From Maniola hyperantus (lineage: Eukaryota > Arthropoda > Insecta > Lepidoptera > Nymphalidae), in assembly GCF_902806685.2 (NCBI RefSeq), contig NC_048542.1, forward strand, positions 7,858,533 through 7,922,532: DNA of 64,000 nucleotides, read 5' to 3'. This document shows positions 1 to 11,205 of this stretch, one piece after another. Position numbers and translations under genes: made by a program. Under the pieces are notes generated by a model. It was not told the DNA's origin. It made no database searches and saw only the letters and a list, made by a program, of their open reading frames with translations. Each line of letters begins with the position of its first letter. The stretch's first letter is position 1.

Positions 1-74
1 TTTTCCATTGCCGCGAAACTGGAACAAAGGAAACCTTCAATGATTATTAGGTCAAGAAATAAATTAACATATAT

Positions 75-212
75 CCCTTCCGCCTGAATTTTGGCCACGG
101 CGGCTAATAGCAATAGAGACTAGCGATCTGTGCGGGAGATATTATAGTGCACAATTAGTGTGAGTACAAGCACAGGTGCACTCTTTATTCACTTACTAAC
201 ATCCCAATAAAC
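75..212 (-). repeat. SINE fragment, family S1 (tail part)
   Basis: This stretch matches the body of the more complete tRNA-headed SINE at 37473-37843: both contain a 'TTTCGGCCAYGGCGGC'-like block followed by GGGAGATATTATAGTGCACA and a CTCTATTCC-like block. The tRNA-like head is absent here, so it is a truncated copy. Orientation is inferred from the other copy. Confidence 0.5.
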
Positions 213-475
213 CTACTTTTTCTGCAACGCAGCAACCAATTACCAAATATCTTATTTCACTAGGCGCACAATTGGCGTCGCGCAAGGGGTGCACCGATGT
301 GTTCGTAAATATGACTAGGTCTATTCACAATACTACAACCGTGATAATTTCTTATCAGCATAGCACTTGGTAATCCCCAAGGGGGGAGAGTGAGCCTAAG
401 GGACAAGGAAGAGACAAAAATAATTTGTAGGGAGTCAAGAAGGCGCCCCGGGAAAATGCCAAGAGCAAGTACTGA

Positions 476-545
476 ACGGGCGCCCTCCCGCGAGTCGGCC
501 CATATAACCGAGAGGTTGGTGGGGCCATGGGAGGTGGAGGGTTGT
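476..545. repeat. Dispersed repeat shared with 34262-34340
   Basis: A block containing CCATATAACCGAGAGGTTGG and GGGGCCATGGGAGGTG recurs with small changes at 34262-34340. The flanking words CAGCACTTGGTAAT occur on both sides of a 190-bp stretch here (about 360 and 551), suggesting a short direct duplication. Open frames across it look incidental. Family not identified. Confidence 0.45.
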
Positions 546-589
546 CCCAGCACTTGGTAATTGAGTACCACAGAAATTGTATCATACAA

Positions 590-1732
590 TCTTGGTAAGG
601 GTAGGTGCGCCTAAATGAAGGCTGATCGGACTTCCAGATTGTAACACCGGATTGGGTTAGGATCTTTTCAGGTCCATTAGTCAGACTTGATTTGTGATTT
701 CAGGATTTGCTAAACTTATGATTTTTCGGAATGAAATGCAAAGATGTAAGTTGTAGGTATACAACCAAATGGCTCTTAAATCCTGCAACTTATACTAATT
801 GCTGTTTTGTCTTTCAAGTGCTAACAGTACAGAACTGATTTCAATAACTTAGGACAGCGCTATAATGCGCGGAAATTACGCCATTGGTCTGCGGCGGAAT
901 GCTACTAAATTTTGCTAAATTTAATTTAACTTTTATCGGATATACTATGCGGAAGATCGGTTGTCTGTATAGTGTGCCCGATAATAAGAAATTAAGTAGG
1001 TACATGTAATAAAAATATGTAGTGACATTCTAAAAATACGTATGCATCGACGACGGAATTTTCGCGCAATGTAGCGCTAGCCTGTCTAATGCCACAAAGA
1101 GAAATTATATCATTACGATCCCGAGTCGCAATAACCATTCATCGCCATACCACTCAAACCAAAGATCTAGGTAAGTAACTAAGTAGGTATAGGTACCCAA
1201 CATTTTTCTCATTCCTTTATCGGTACTATTCGCTTAAAATACTTCCTATATTATCCAGATTAAGCATAACGATATAAAATCGATGGCATTAATACTGATC
1301 CCTGAGCGCCAACTGAGGGCAACGACACTCGGATGATCGATGCGAGACCGATAAGCTCTCCATTATTGATTGACTGATAAACGCATATATATCTATCTAC
1401 AGTAGGTATATATTATGAGCACTACACCTAACTATGTACGACTTACTTAGTAGTTATGTGTTCTAATAATAAATAATATTGGCTCGGAACAAATAAGATT
1501 CTCGCGATAGTTATCTTTGATCAAAACTGATTAACGTTACGGTTTTTATAGCGCGTGATTACGATCTTACGTGACATGATAAGTCATTAAGTACGTCCTT
1601 AGTCATATATATCAATCTTAGATAGTATGCACTACCTAAAAGACGGTGGAATACGTAATATTTTAATGATACATGCTAAAGACCACGTCGTAGATTGTAG
1701 AGTACCTAAGTGTCGAAAATTATCACACCATC
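590..1732. other. No gene seen
   Basis: AT-rich sequence with many stops in all frames. I see no exon, RNA gene or recognisable mobile element here. Confidence 0.5.
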
Positions 1733-1990
1733 TGCATCATCATCATCTCGCCTAACGCCGGCTCACTGTGGAGCACGGATCTCCTCTCAGAATTAATAGG
1801 ATTTAGGCCATAGTCTACTAGGTACGCTGGCCAAGTGTGGATTGGTAGACTTCACACACCTTCGGAACCGTTATGGAGAACTCTCAGGCATGCCAGTTTC
1901 GTCACGATATTTTCCTTCACCGTTAAAACATAAGGACCGAACTCAGGACCGCCCGAATAATAGGAGGCCGAGGTCTCAGAGGATCGTCTA
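1733..1990 (-). repeat. Lepidopteran SINE-like repeat, family S2
   Basis: Starts with a CATCATCATC run and GCCTAACGCCGGCTCACT, continues through GGAGAACTCTCAGGCATGC and TTTTCCTTCACCGTTAAA. The complement of the same body follows a tRNA-like head at 35466-35640, which sets the orientation as minus. The head region (about 1930-1990) is degraded. Confidence 0.55.
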
Positions 1991-2186
1991 GTTGTAAATG
2001 TACATACAAACGTTTTTCCCCCAGTAAATGTAGACCAATTTTCATAATTCTTAGAAATGTAAATATAATAAAGAACTATGCTCGTACATTTTAATTTTAA
2101 AGAAATATTGGTACTGATTCTGAGCACAATTAAATTTTAGAGTATATGTATCCTCTTCTTCCTAATATAATATGAAAAATATTAAA

Positions 2187-2329
2187 AAACCGACTTCCAA
2201 AACCACTACAACTAAAAAAATATTATTTCTACACGCTTTGATTTCTAGTTTCTTTTATTATGCTCACCCGACTTCATACACGTCTAGAAATACTTTTTTT
2301 TACTTTGTAGTGTTTTTGGAAGTCGGTTT
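2187..2329. repeat. Foldback element
   Basis: Arms at 2187-2211 (AAACCGACTTCCAAAACCAC onward) and 2305-2329 are inverted copies with about one mismatch over 25 bp, separated by about 93 bp. The AACCGACTT word links it to the larger AACCGACTTC repeat family seen at 10111 and 10441. Confidence 0.55.
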
Positions 2330-2370
2330 ATTTATTTATTTTTATTTAAGCTTTTTGGTGTTGGTAGTCA

Positions 2371-2715
2371 TTGCTTGATATTTAAAATATCTATTAACCA
2401 TCAGAAATTCCCGAATCCCCATAGCTTAGGCGTTCAGTACCTTGCAGCATTAGGAGTTGGGATCCCAAATTCAATGATGCCTATGCTTGGTACCTAAAAT
2501 AATATTGCATCATCCGCAGTTCCTGAATCACTATAGTTTAGGAGTGCTGTACCCTACATCATCACGGTTGAGGAGTTGGGACTTGGAGTTTAAGAATGAA
2601 GTCGTTGCTTGGTATCCATACTACAAATTCACTACGAACATTTCGTGAATCTTGATAACTTAGGCGGGTAGCATCAGGATGAAGAAGTTGGATCCAGAAT
2701 TTTGCTTATGTTAAG
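2371..2715. repeat. Diverged tandem repeat, about 115-bp units
   Basis: Three diverged units begin with TGCTTGGTAYC-like words near 2373, 2484 and 2605, and a fourth start is seen near 2702. Each carries a CTTAGG..GT..AGGAGTTGG-like stretch. Similar text (GTTGCTTGGTACCTAC) recurs inside the nested insertion at 32222-32352, so this is probably the body of a dispersed element rather than a local satellite. Confidence 0.4.
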
Positions 2716-3552
2716 AGCGTCTAAATATCCATATTTTAGACCTAAAAACTTTCTTGAGTATTTTTTTAATATAAATAAACTAAAATTCTAAAAACATGAA
2801 ACGTACGAGACTAGACTAAGGTGTACTGAATCTAATGAGACCAAAATTGTCTAATTTTGTAAACATTTGGGGGGGCGGTAAAAACGTTATCACCCGAAAG
2901 AATACTTCAAGAATAAAATGAAGGCAAAGGTCTACTGGACTTGCAACTCTCTATCTTTCACGAGGAGAAGGTAGCGAAGCGGCGTGCAACAGACAGCATT
3001 TTTGAAAATACCTACTAGCGTCGCGTTTTCTCACTAGACGATAGTCTTAACCACTAGGCTATCACTGCTGTGATCAACGCCATACTGCATACAAGCAAAT
3101 AATTAACTTCTAGCAATACTTACCTATAAAAAAAAATAGTGTCGCTGTCAAAACGATTGACTAGATATTCTCTAACAATAACATGCTTAGATACAAATAG
3201 CTGGTGCAAACTCCGTCTTATTACGTAGGTTCGTGTTCTCGCCTATCGGTACAACGCACATCTGTAGACTTTTTACTAGTCACCGATCAAATAAGGATGT
3301 CATCCAAAATTTAACAGACCTACGCCTAGCTATTTCAAACCATAAATCCCTCATCAGACGTTTGGATAAACATGTATATTCTACCTATAAATTCCGTATT
3401 AGTACTATTGGAGAACGAAATTCAGGAGGGTAGATTAAAGACCCCGAGTGCTGTCCGCCGATAAACCTACACCCTTTGTTCGACATGCGTACGTAATAAT
3501 AATTACATAGGTACACTAGGAATACCATAATTATGTATTATTTCAGGGGCAA
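2716..3552. other. No gene; scrap of tRNA-derived SINE
   Basis: No exon is supported. At about 3030-3070, CTTAACCACTAGGCTATCAC is the complement of the A-box of a tRNA-derived SINE head (compare 35466). The remainder is AT-rich and unassigned. Confidence 0.4.
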
Positions 3553-3750
3553 AGCTAAAAAACCGGACAAATGCGAGTCAGACTCGCGCAACGAGGTTTC
3601 CGTACTACAGTCGTATTTTTTCGACATTTTGCACGATAAATCAAAAACTAAAACTAAAAATATTTCATATGTGGGGTATCATATGAAAGGGATTTGCCTG
3701 TACATTCTAAAACAGATTTTTATTTATTTTATGCCTAATAGTACCTACTG
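3553..3750 (-). repeat. Dispersed repeat R1 (GGGTTCCGTACC family), partial
   Basis: Shares GCGAGTCAGACTCGCG, TACTACAGTCGTATTTTTTC, GGGGTATCATATGAAAGGG and CATTCTAAAACAGATTTTTA with copies at 26118-26446 and 35966-36393. It carries the distal half of the element. Short open frames over it are repeat-derived. Confidence 0.6.
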
Positions 3751-6361
3751 ACTATATATATGTATATATCTACCTATTAATAACTACTCTCTTCAGTGTA
3801 CCTTTTAATAGCTAGTCTTATTTATGTTCCGTACTCGAAACAAAAAAAAACACGGTCTTAGTCGGTGCATAAGTGTATTTTTTTACCATTTTCAAACACT
3901 TCGGCACAGTATAAGGAATTCTGTGATTTAGGTACATTATATATTTACACCTGTGTACGGTACGACCTTTCTTTATAGATAAGGTCGTCTGCGAGAGAAT
4001 GCTTGTTAGCATTTTATAAGTTTTATGAATTTCTTATCATGTTTTTCAGCAACGAAAACATTTTCGCACCTCGCTTCTCTATGAAAAGGAATTGAGGTTG
4101 GAATTATTGAGAAGTCCCAAAATTTAGTAGACGTGGTAACCTTAGAATGTACAGTACAGGCAAACGACAGACGCACAGACAATGGGATAGATAGATATGC
4201 TTGTGCCGCCAATTGCAGCCTTTAGAAGTGTCATGTTGGGTTGGGTTTTGGGAATAAAGGGCTTTATTGTTATATGAACAGATGAGAATATTGCTTGTTG
4301 TGGCTGAAATAATATAATATATGTATATGCTGATGTTGATGTAGGCTTTGGTAATCCAGCTCGGAGTGAACCGCTTATAGACGGTTTATACCTTATGTGA
4401 CGAGTTCAAATAGGCTAAGTGTAAGCTCGAATACTTAGTGCCTAGAACATTTCCCATCATCTAGACGTTATTAATTGAAAATATCAATTAAAAATATAAA
4501 TCGATAAGAAAGATTTAATGTGGCATGTGGCAAAACCTATAAACGAACCAGTTTCCTACAAAGTATACGTAGACGACGTAGACTCGATAAATAGGTATTT
4601 TGTTGAGTAAGGTCGAAGAAGAATCATTTATGTTAGTAAGACACCTTCGCCTTGAAACAAATCGCACACAAATAATACGCCTCGACGCCCGCCGCGGTGC
4701 ACGTAATATTATGTACTGTACAAACCTATTCATCTAATGTCCGAGATAGCAACTAAGTTCCCATTTCTAGTTGCGTAATTGATGCAATCCGGTTCTAGCC
4801 GGTTTCGCTCTCGTCCGCCACCGCACTCTGAATACCTACGAATTCATTCATAATTACAGCCAACACCCTGAGTTTTATCAAGTTACATCTTCAGCTGCTA
4901 GACAAAAGTGACACAAATCGAAATGAGGCGACTAAAAAGGACGGGTGCCACTTTCCTATCAAAATCGGCCACAAATAATAAAACTTTAAACAAAGTGAGC
5001 CGAGCCGACTTCTCTTGTCCAAGTAGGTACAATTTAATCGAACTTTATAGAACCATAGATTTATTGTATTACTGAGAACAGAGGAAAATGTTACTGGGGA
5101 TGGCAAGTTTTAGTTGCTAAAACTAAGTTAAAATTGACTTGGTACGAATGATCAAGTGACGTGCAAGTACCTATTTCGTTACTAGTCACTTGATACCTGT
5201 ATGTATGGGGATTGGGCACGAACGAGTGTTAGATTTTATGTAAAATCTCCAGGAATGTTTTATTTATATTTTGTAATTCCAACTCTTGGTTTTGAAAAGT
5301 GGTTCCTAGTCTATGATTGTCGATATTGTCGAAAGGACAACAAAAGAAAGTAGGAGTTGTAAATTATAAGTGGGACACACAAAGTGTTATTGTATTTGGC
5401 GTTGTTGTATTTGATAGTATCCAGCCAACAAACTAGGTTTTTTCAGTGAGAGGCGAAAAAAATGTTTTATTGTTTACCGTCATAAAGTCATAAAAATGGA
5501 AGGTGGCTAAGATGGACGGCCATCTTAGCCACCTTTTACACATACAAGTCTACTTAAACATACAAGTTATTTGCCAGAGCCCAGAGCTCTCGTATTATCC
5601 GTGAACATTTTGCCATTTAACACTTCACAATCAACGAGTAAAACTGAACAAATAAACGAAGACCTCTCTATACCTCTACAAGCAATCAATGGGTTTTTAT
5701 GTTTTTATCATCGGAACGAAACAAACGAAAACAGATGAAGCGAAAGCATTTTATTTTCGAGTTGAAATATTATTATGGGCATCAATATTCGAATGTCGCC
5801 GAAACATAAATACGAATGGAAGCGAACAAACATGGACTATGGGAGGGTCACCAGTTATTATGATTTTTTTGGACATTTCCTGTCGAGGATTTCGTAGTAA
5901 AACAAGGAACCCTTGCCCTTATACCAGTTATGGTTTAAGTGAGAGTGACATAGCGTTAAACTTGGGAGTAGCACGCCAAATTAACTAACCGCGTTTTGGT
6001 GTATCACATTTGCATTTAATGAAATAATAAATAATGTTGGAACAACCGAACATGAGTTATGGCCTAGGACTGCTAAGTTTTGTAGGCCGTAGGATGGGAA
6101 AGGTACTCGTAGTTACATTCGAAGTTTGTAAAAAACAACCCCAAGTCCCAACTTTCCAAAACTTTGTATGGCATCTAGCTTTGGGCGACGACGCAAACTC
6201 GATGTACAGTGTGGCCCCACCCTTCTGCCGAAGCACGAATGCTTATCCCATAGGCACAGAGCAATTCGTTAACAGAGATCGCTAATGAACCTCATAGATA
6301 AATTAATCCTTCAAAAATAATATTTGATCCTTCAGAAATAGACTGAATAAAAATTACGGCA
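3751..6361. other. No recognised gene
   Basis: Apart from the hairpin at 5500-5535 I recognise nothing. Open frames of 83-99 codons at 5689-5988 and 6034-6285 (plus) resemble no family I know and lack convincing codon pattern, so they are not called as genes. Confidence 0.4.
5500..5535. repeat. Perfect 16-bp hairpin
   Basis: AAGGTGGCTAAGATGG (5500-5515) is exactly inverted at 5520-5535 with a 4-nt loop. No element ends are visible around it, so it may be the core of a decayed MITE or a chance or functional cruciform. Confidence 0.7.
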
Positions 6362-6594
6362 TCTATAATAAAAGGAAAAGCTTGCTGACTTACTGATCTA
6401 TCCACAGCTCAAACTACTGACTAGTTAGCTATTATGACGTACAGTTTGATTATTTACTCTAAAATAATTTATCAAAGGACGTACAGTGAACAATCCACTA
6501 AGAAATGATTTTTGAAAATTCAGCCCCTATAGGGGTAAAATAGAAGTTTCAACATTGTGTAGTAGACGTGGTCGAAGTCGTGAGCATCAGCTAG
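6362..6594 (+). mobile_element. Non-autonomous Helitron, family A
   Basis: Begins with TC (TCTATAATAAAAGGAAAAGC), carries the GACTTACTGATCTATCCACAGC block near its 5' end and ends with GTGGTCGAAGTCGTGAGCATCAG-CTAG followed by T. TC at the start, CTAG at the end, a short hairpin before the end and no terminal inverted repeats are the Helitron hallmarks. A stretch near 6437-6500 is absent from other copies and looks like an insertion. Confidence 0.7.
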
Positions 6595-6657
6595 TCATAC
6601 ACTAAAACCAGCGTGTTTTTCTCTGATCTTGGCATGTTAGACAACTATATTCTATAT

Positions 6658-7006
6658 AGGCTTGCCAGGCGTCCTGATAAAGCCGGACATAGGTAGGCTT
6701 TTTGATTGCGTGTCCGGCCAAAATAAACGGTGTCCGGCTTTTGTTAGGCTTTTTACATTTCACAAACGAGCGTCGCCGAGCGCAGGCGAATCGACTGTCA
6801 GTCGCTCCCGCAGGCGGCAGTGCCGCCTGACAACAAGATTTATGACAATAATAAAAAAGCTTGATTTTACATAAAAAAAATTGTCGTACCTATTAATACT
6901 AAGACACAAAATCCTCAATAATGTAGGGTGTCCGGCCTTTCTACCCAAATGTCCGGCCAAACTGGCTGGTCTGTCCGGCTATTAGGTTTGGCGACCTGGC
7001 AACCCT
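6658..7006. mobile_element. MITE with TTGCCAGG terminal inverted repeats
   Basis: AGGCTTGCCAGG at the left is inverted as CCTGGCAACCCT at the right. Several GTCCGGC words face inward from both ends (near 6685, 6710, 6735, 6930, 6950, 6975). A GC-rich palindrome AGGCGGCAGTGCCGCCT sits near 6814. No transposase frame is present, so it is non-autonomous. Confidence 0.6.
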
Positions 7007-7454
7007 AATTCTATAGAGCTTAGACATCCGTTTTCAAGATCGAGGTCAACCTCTTCAATTAACTAAAAAAGCTGTAGTTACTGTTTTATTAACTTAGCTC
7101 TTTATTTTAATGCACGTGAATGATAATATGAGAAAATATAGGCACATCCATTGATTTATTAACTACCTTAGATACAACATCACCTACAAATTCAGATGCA
7201 AAAAGCGTCCACAGTCATCTATACAAACGCAGCTATAGATAATATACACCGAGGCTCTACCCGGATCACAAAAACCAACCATATCAATTTTAGCGTTAAG
7301 ATTCAATTTTGTAATGAATGTTCGACAAGTACGATGTTTTGCGAACCACACCGCAGTATTTTCTATGTTCCAAATGTGGAGTCGCGTTTTTATTATTATT
7401 TTAATAATTTTTTTTGTCCGCGTAGGAAATATTCTACACGTAGGTGATTTTATG

Positions 7455-8168
7455 TCATTTCGGATAAGCATCTTTTGTCACCTTCCGGTACCCTTTTTTT
7501 GTGTAGTACATATCAGATTCTAAAAAATGGGCAGAACAAACGACATGAGAACGATTGGGTTTAAAAAACTCATCTTCTCTTTGGCGACCTATAATTTTCC
7601 GCCACTTTTCGCCAATGATTTCATTCACAGGAAATCTGCAAAAAATATATATTAAGTTATCAATGTTATGGTGCGACTACGTCTGTCGGCCTGGCTGTCT
7701 GTCACAACTAGCCAGCAAGTGGACAGAAAACAAACAAACTTAGTTTTGCAGTCTAAATAAAAGCGTAAGGTCCTCAATTTATTTCCAAACTACGAAGGTT
7801 TCGGTTTGATAAAGATCCATATTGATTTCTTAAAGATATTCGGTAGTCACTAGAGATCACTTAAAAAAATTAAACTACTCCATATATTTTTGAATCCATT
7901 CTGTTCAAACGTGATTCAAACACGCCCCTATCGCGTTCTCTTTTGGCGCGTAAGCCTGGGTAAGCGTGTGAAGGAGATAGCTGCGCCGCAGAAATATTGT
8001 TATTTTAATGACAAAATAATTAAATTACGTAAGAATTTCACATTATTTCACTACTATATCGTAGTATAAATGTAAATAAAGTATATTCTTACCGAAAATA
8101 TGATATTCCATCTTTTTTTTCACATTTATTGGTTTAATTTTGCACTTTTTCACGGAGCACGTCGGCAT
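7455..8168 (-). pseudogene. THAP-domain gene fragment, two exons, frameshifted
   Basis: Exon 1 (8168-8093) starts MPTC and gives the zinc-binding pair in C-S-V-K-K-C. Exon 2 (7635-7455) gives FPVNE, EKWRKIIGRQR, the second zinc pair in CSAHF, and a C-terminal K-D-A-Y-P like the AVP box of THAP domains, then a stop (7455-7457). Splice sites are GTAAGA and TTTTTTGCAG. THAP domains are C2CH zinc fingers of about 80-90 residues that bind DNA, found in transcription factors and P-element-type transposases. As written, exon 1 does not join exon 2 in frame: a run of eight A (about 8113-8120) would need nine, after which the frame reads DGISYFRFP, the expected THAP sequence. So this is either a pseudogene with one deleted base or a homopolymer sequencing error. 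Nothing after the THAP domain is seen, so it may be a solo THAP remnant. Confidence 0.7.
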
Positions 8169-8493
8169 AGTTTCACCTTGTCGACTCATGCGCGACTGAG
8201 GGCAAAACTGTTCTCGTTTTCTAAACGAGCACAATTGGGCCGTGCCATTTTTTGCGTGTTGATGGTGCATCTTAGGTAGTTAATAAATCAATGGGCACAT
8301 CATATTATATTTATTCCGTATAGGTACGAGTACGTGTCTTAGAAGTAAATTAAGTGTTATAAGTTGTAGAATAGGTAGTTTTTACTGAATTAAGCCAATC
8401 TCCTCGGAATACGGTACAGTCAAATAGTGACCGCAAAATAGCGTCGAGTTTTTTCACTGAAACCTTGGCGGACTGGTATTAATTATTATTCTA

Positions 8494-8707
8494 CTAGCTG
8501 ATGCCTGCGACTTCGTCCGCGTGTATTTACATTTTTCAAAATCCCGCGGGAACTCTTTGATTTTCCGGGATAAAAGGTAGCCTATGTGTTAATCCAGGGT
8601 ATAATCATCTATCTCCAAATTTCATCCAAAACCGTTCAGCCGTTTTTGCGTGATTGGGTAACAAACAAATAAACATCCACACTTTCACATTTATAATATT
8701 AGTCGGA
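8494..8707 (-). mobile_element. Non-autonomous Helitron, family B
   Basis: Read on the minus strand it starts TCCGACTAATATTATAAATG and ends with the hairpin GCGGACGAAGTCGCAGG, then CATCAG-CTAG. The internal words GGAAAATCAAAGAG and ACATAGGCTAC-type text match the other B copies. Confidence 0.75.
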
Positions 8708-9364
8708 TTACACTGGATGAAGCTAAAGTGTAACAGACCAGACGGATGAATATTAAGAAATCTCATTGGTCTGACAATGAGTTTATTGGAAAAATGAAAA
8801 TATGTAGCCTTGTTTTGTTCAAAAGAAGCGTCTAGAAAATTCATTTCATACGCAATACAATTTCTATTCTAGAAATCGATAAGGATTTAAGATTTGCATG
8901 TTATCAGTACGATTATTTATTGATGACCATGTTATATTGGTAAAGTTTTAATTGCACGATTGACACGCATTTTTAAGCTCTCACTCTATCCAGCGATTGG
9001 GTCCGTCCGAGTGTACGTTATGGTGTCAAAACCTACTCGCCACTCTGCCTTGTATCTAGACAAGCTTTCAGTAACAGCACACGAAGCTCCATTGCGGCCT
9101 CTATCTGGAGGCACCGCTTTTGTGCTAGTTAACTACTTATATTTGTTACATATGAATTACTGAAAACCTCTGCAACATTACTACTCTGTACAAAATCCAC
9201 CTCGCCTATACGGAAAACGTTGGCGGAATATTATTTTTGTCAATACACTTTTAATACGGGGTCGGTACACTCGGCCGACAGGCAGCTCGGCGGCGACGCG
9301 ACGCAACGACGCGACGCGACGGTGCAAGTGTTAAAGCGAATCATATACGGTGCAGATAAATAAT
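8708..9364. other. No gene; short GC-rich patch
   Basis: AT-rich except about 9253-9325, where a GACGC/CGACG-rich low-complexity block sits in the middle of AT-rich DNA. Open frames are short and unconvincing. Confidence 0.4.
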
Positions 9365-9507
9365 CCTCAGCTTAACCATTTTTTACGAATTGTGGTACAA
9401 AAATAGTTTGAATCCCAAGGAAGGACATAGGCTACTTTTTATCGCGGAAAATCAAAGAGTTCCCACAGGATTCTTAATCAATGTGGACGAAGTTGCGAGC
9501 ATCATCT
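9365..9507 (+). mobile_element. Helitron 3' fragment
   Basis: Contains GGACATAGGCTACTTTTTAT, CGGAAAATCAAAGAGTTCCC and ends GTGGACGAAGTTGCGAGCAT-CAT-CTAT, a mutated form of the CTAG terminus. Confidence 0.6.
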
Positions 9508-9511
9508 ATTT

Positions 9512-9765
9512 GGTACAGAAATAGCTTGCATTCTGGAGACGGGTGTAGGCTACAAATACGCAGCAGAAAATATTGTACATCGTCCTTTAGAAAGAGATAG
9601 TGGGTTCATAGACAAAACGTCACATAGATATGAGTGACAGAGACAACGCTCACAAAGCCGAAATCTGATTCTAAAGGTCGATGTACAATATTTCTTGCCG
9701 GCTACTGTACTTTGTATGCCGGAATATGAAAAAGTTCCCAAGGGATTTAAAAAACTAAACAGGTA
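9512..9765 (+). mobile_element. Helitron fragment split by a MITE
   Basis: The left part TAGCTTGCATTCTGGAGACG and the right part AAGTTCCCAAGGGATTTAAA are neighbouring pieces of the Helitron body but are separated here by the M1 MITE at 9557-9709. The MITE is therefore the younger insertion. Confidence 0.55.
9557..9709. mobile_element. MITE family M1 (TACAGTACGCGGCAG ends)
   Basis: Inverted ends: TACGCAGCAGAAAATATTGT on the left and the complement ACAATATTTCTTGCCGG..TACTGTA on the right, followed inward by CTTTAGAAAGAGAT. The interior has a second inverted block (GTCACATAGATATGAGTGAC). Five copies occur in this window: 9557, 34015, 46243, 52764, 57665. Confidence 0.7.
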
Positions 9766-9964
9766 GGTATTACGCGGACTTTAGTATCCGCACAAAAAAA
9801 TCTGACCGAATTTCTAAAGTCTCTGCTTACATTCAATGATCAGGCTTTGTAATCTCTGTACTTGAATTATTTTATGTGCAGAGAATCTAATTCGCGTATG
9901 TGTCTTCTATTGGATTCACCAAACAGTAATTTTAGTTATGGGAGGGCCAAGATATTTTTGTTTT

Positions 9965-10111
9965 TAGGGTTCTGTACCTCAAAAGGAAAAAAGGAAGGTC
10001 TTATAGCAGGCATGAGGGGAAAATCCGTAAATTTGTGTTTACATCACTAGAAAAAAGTGTTGTAGTTTGAGCTGTGCGTTGATAGATCAGTCAGTCAGTC
10101 CTTTTCCTTTT
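9965..10111 (+). repeat. R1 fragment joined to a reversed Helitron A 5' end
   Basis: 9965-10050 matches R1 (GGGTTCTGTACCTCAAAAGG, GTCTTATAGCA, AAATCCGTAAATTTGTG). It is followed at about 10066-10111 by GAGCTGTGCGTTGATAGATC and AGTCAGTCAGTCC, the complement of the Helitron family A 5' region. Confidence 0.5.
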
Positions 10112-10385
10112 TAACCGACTTCAAAAAAAGGAGGAGGTTCTCAATTCGTCGGAATCTTTTTTTTTTTTTTTTTATGTATGTTCCCCGATTACTCGAAAAC
10201 GCCTGGACCGATTTTGAAAATTCTTTTTTTGTTTGAAAGGGTATACTTCAAAGTTGGTCCCATTTCAATTTGGTGAAGATCTGATGAACATCTTCGAAGA
10301 TAGATACTGGAACTCCTCAACGGATAAGAGTAAATTGCTCGCGATCAGTGTAATAGCTTAGTAAACGGTAGATTTTTAACCAGTC
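10111..10385 (+). repeat. Dispersed repeat R2 (TTTTTAACCGACTTC family)
   Basis: Begins TTAACCGACTTCAAAAAAAG followed by GGAGGAGGTTC, a poly-T run, CCCCGATTACTCGAAAACGC, CTGGACCGATTTTGAAAATTC and a GGAACTCCTCAACGG block. The same order in reverse complement is at 15700-15970. Fragments occur at 18600 and 30484. I cannot assign it to a class. Confidence 0.6.
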
Positions 10386-10440
10386 ATAGCATAATTCCAT
10401 GGGGCCACTAAAAATAATTGTGAAATAAAAAAATTTTACA

Positions 10441-10763
10441 AAAAAAATAAAAACCGACTTCGTTACACAAACACTAAAAATTGAAAAATAATTTAATTTA
10501 TTACCGATTATATTATGTATACAAGAGTTAATATAGTTCAATAATAATATTTTTTGGGGTCGGTGCCAATGAGGTGCCATTGTGGAGTCCCATAAAAATA
10601 TGAAGTCTAGACGATTCGCGCAGCTAAAGCTAATTGGCACCGGCACCAAAAAGTATTATTATGGAACTATATTAACTCTTGTATACATAATATAATCGGT
10701 AATAAATTAAATTATTTTTCAATTTTTAGTGTTTGTGTAACGAAGTCGGTTTTTATTTTTTTT
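10441..10763. repeat. Near-perfect 127-bp inverted repeat (foldback element)
   Basis: Left arm 10441-10568 and right arm 10637-10763 are reverse complements with only a handful of differences over about 127 bp. Outer ends read AAAAACCGACTTCGTTACAC. The centre (about 68 bp) holds CCATTGTGGAGTCCC. A half-copy is at 15490-15665. No transposase is encoded. A transcript through it would fold into a long hairpin. Confidence 0.8.
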
Positions 10764-10775
10764 GTATAATAAATA

Positions 10776-10972
10776 GATTCCCAAGAAAATATAAAAAAAT
10801 GAAACTTTATACTTTGACGTAAGATTTTTTACACCTTTATGACCTTTATGATCTCAGAAAGCAACTATGATCCAAACAAACGTTCCTTTCCAGTGTTGTG
10901 GACAATGCGCAGAGAAACTAGCAGCTTTTATAAAATAACGAAGGTCTGGCACGCGCTGGCTCTCTCTCTAAA
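10776..10972. repeat. Dispersed repeat R3, copy 1
   Basis: Matches 40998-41195: both carry AAGAAAATATAAAAAA, TTTGACGTAAGATTTTT, ACTATGATCCAAAC, GCAGAGAAACT, AGCTTTTATAAAATAACGAA and CGCGCTGGCTCT in the same order. Not identified. Confidence 0.6.
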
Positions 10973-11205
10973 GTAGAACGTAGGTAAATAGAAAAGTAAC
11001 CGCGGAAATGCCTACCAAAATATGTGTCAAACGGGCGTTGTTACAATTCGGACCGGATTTACTTATCATGGGGATGTGTATCCTGTTATAAGCAATAAGA
11101 GACAGACTGGAGTCGGGGTTAGGTTTGATTTTTAACATTTAAATATATTTTGTTTTGATCGAAAGGATTCAATTTTAGAATAAGTACGAGTAGTTGAAAA
11201 GTTTA

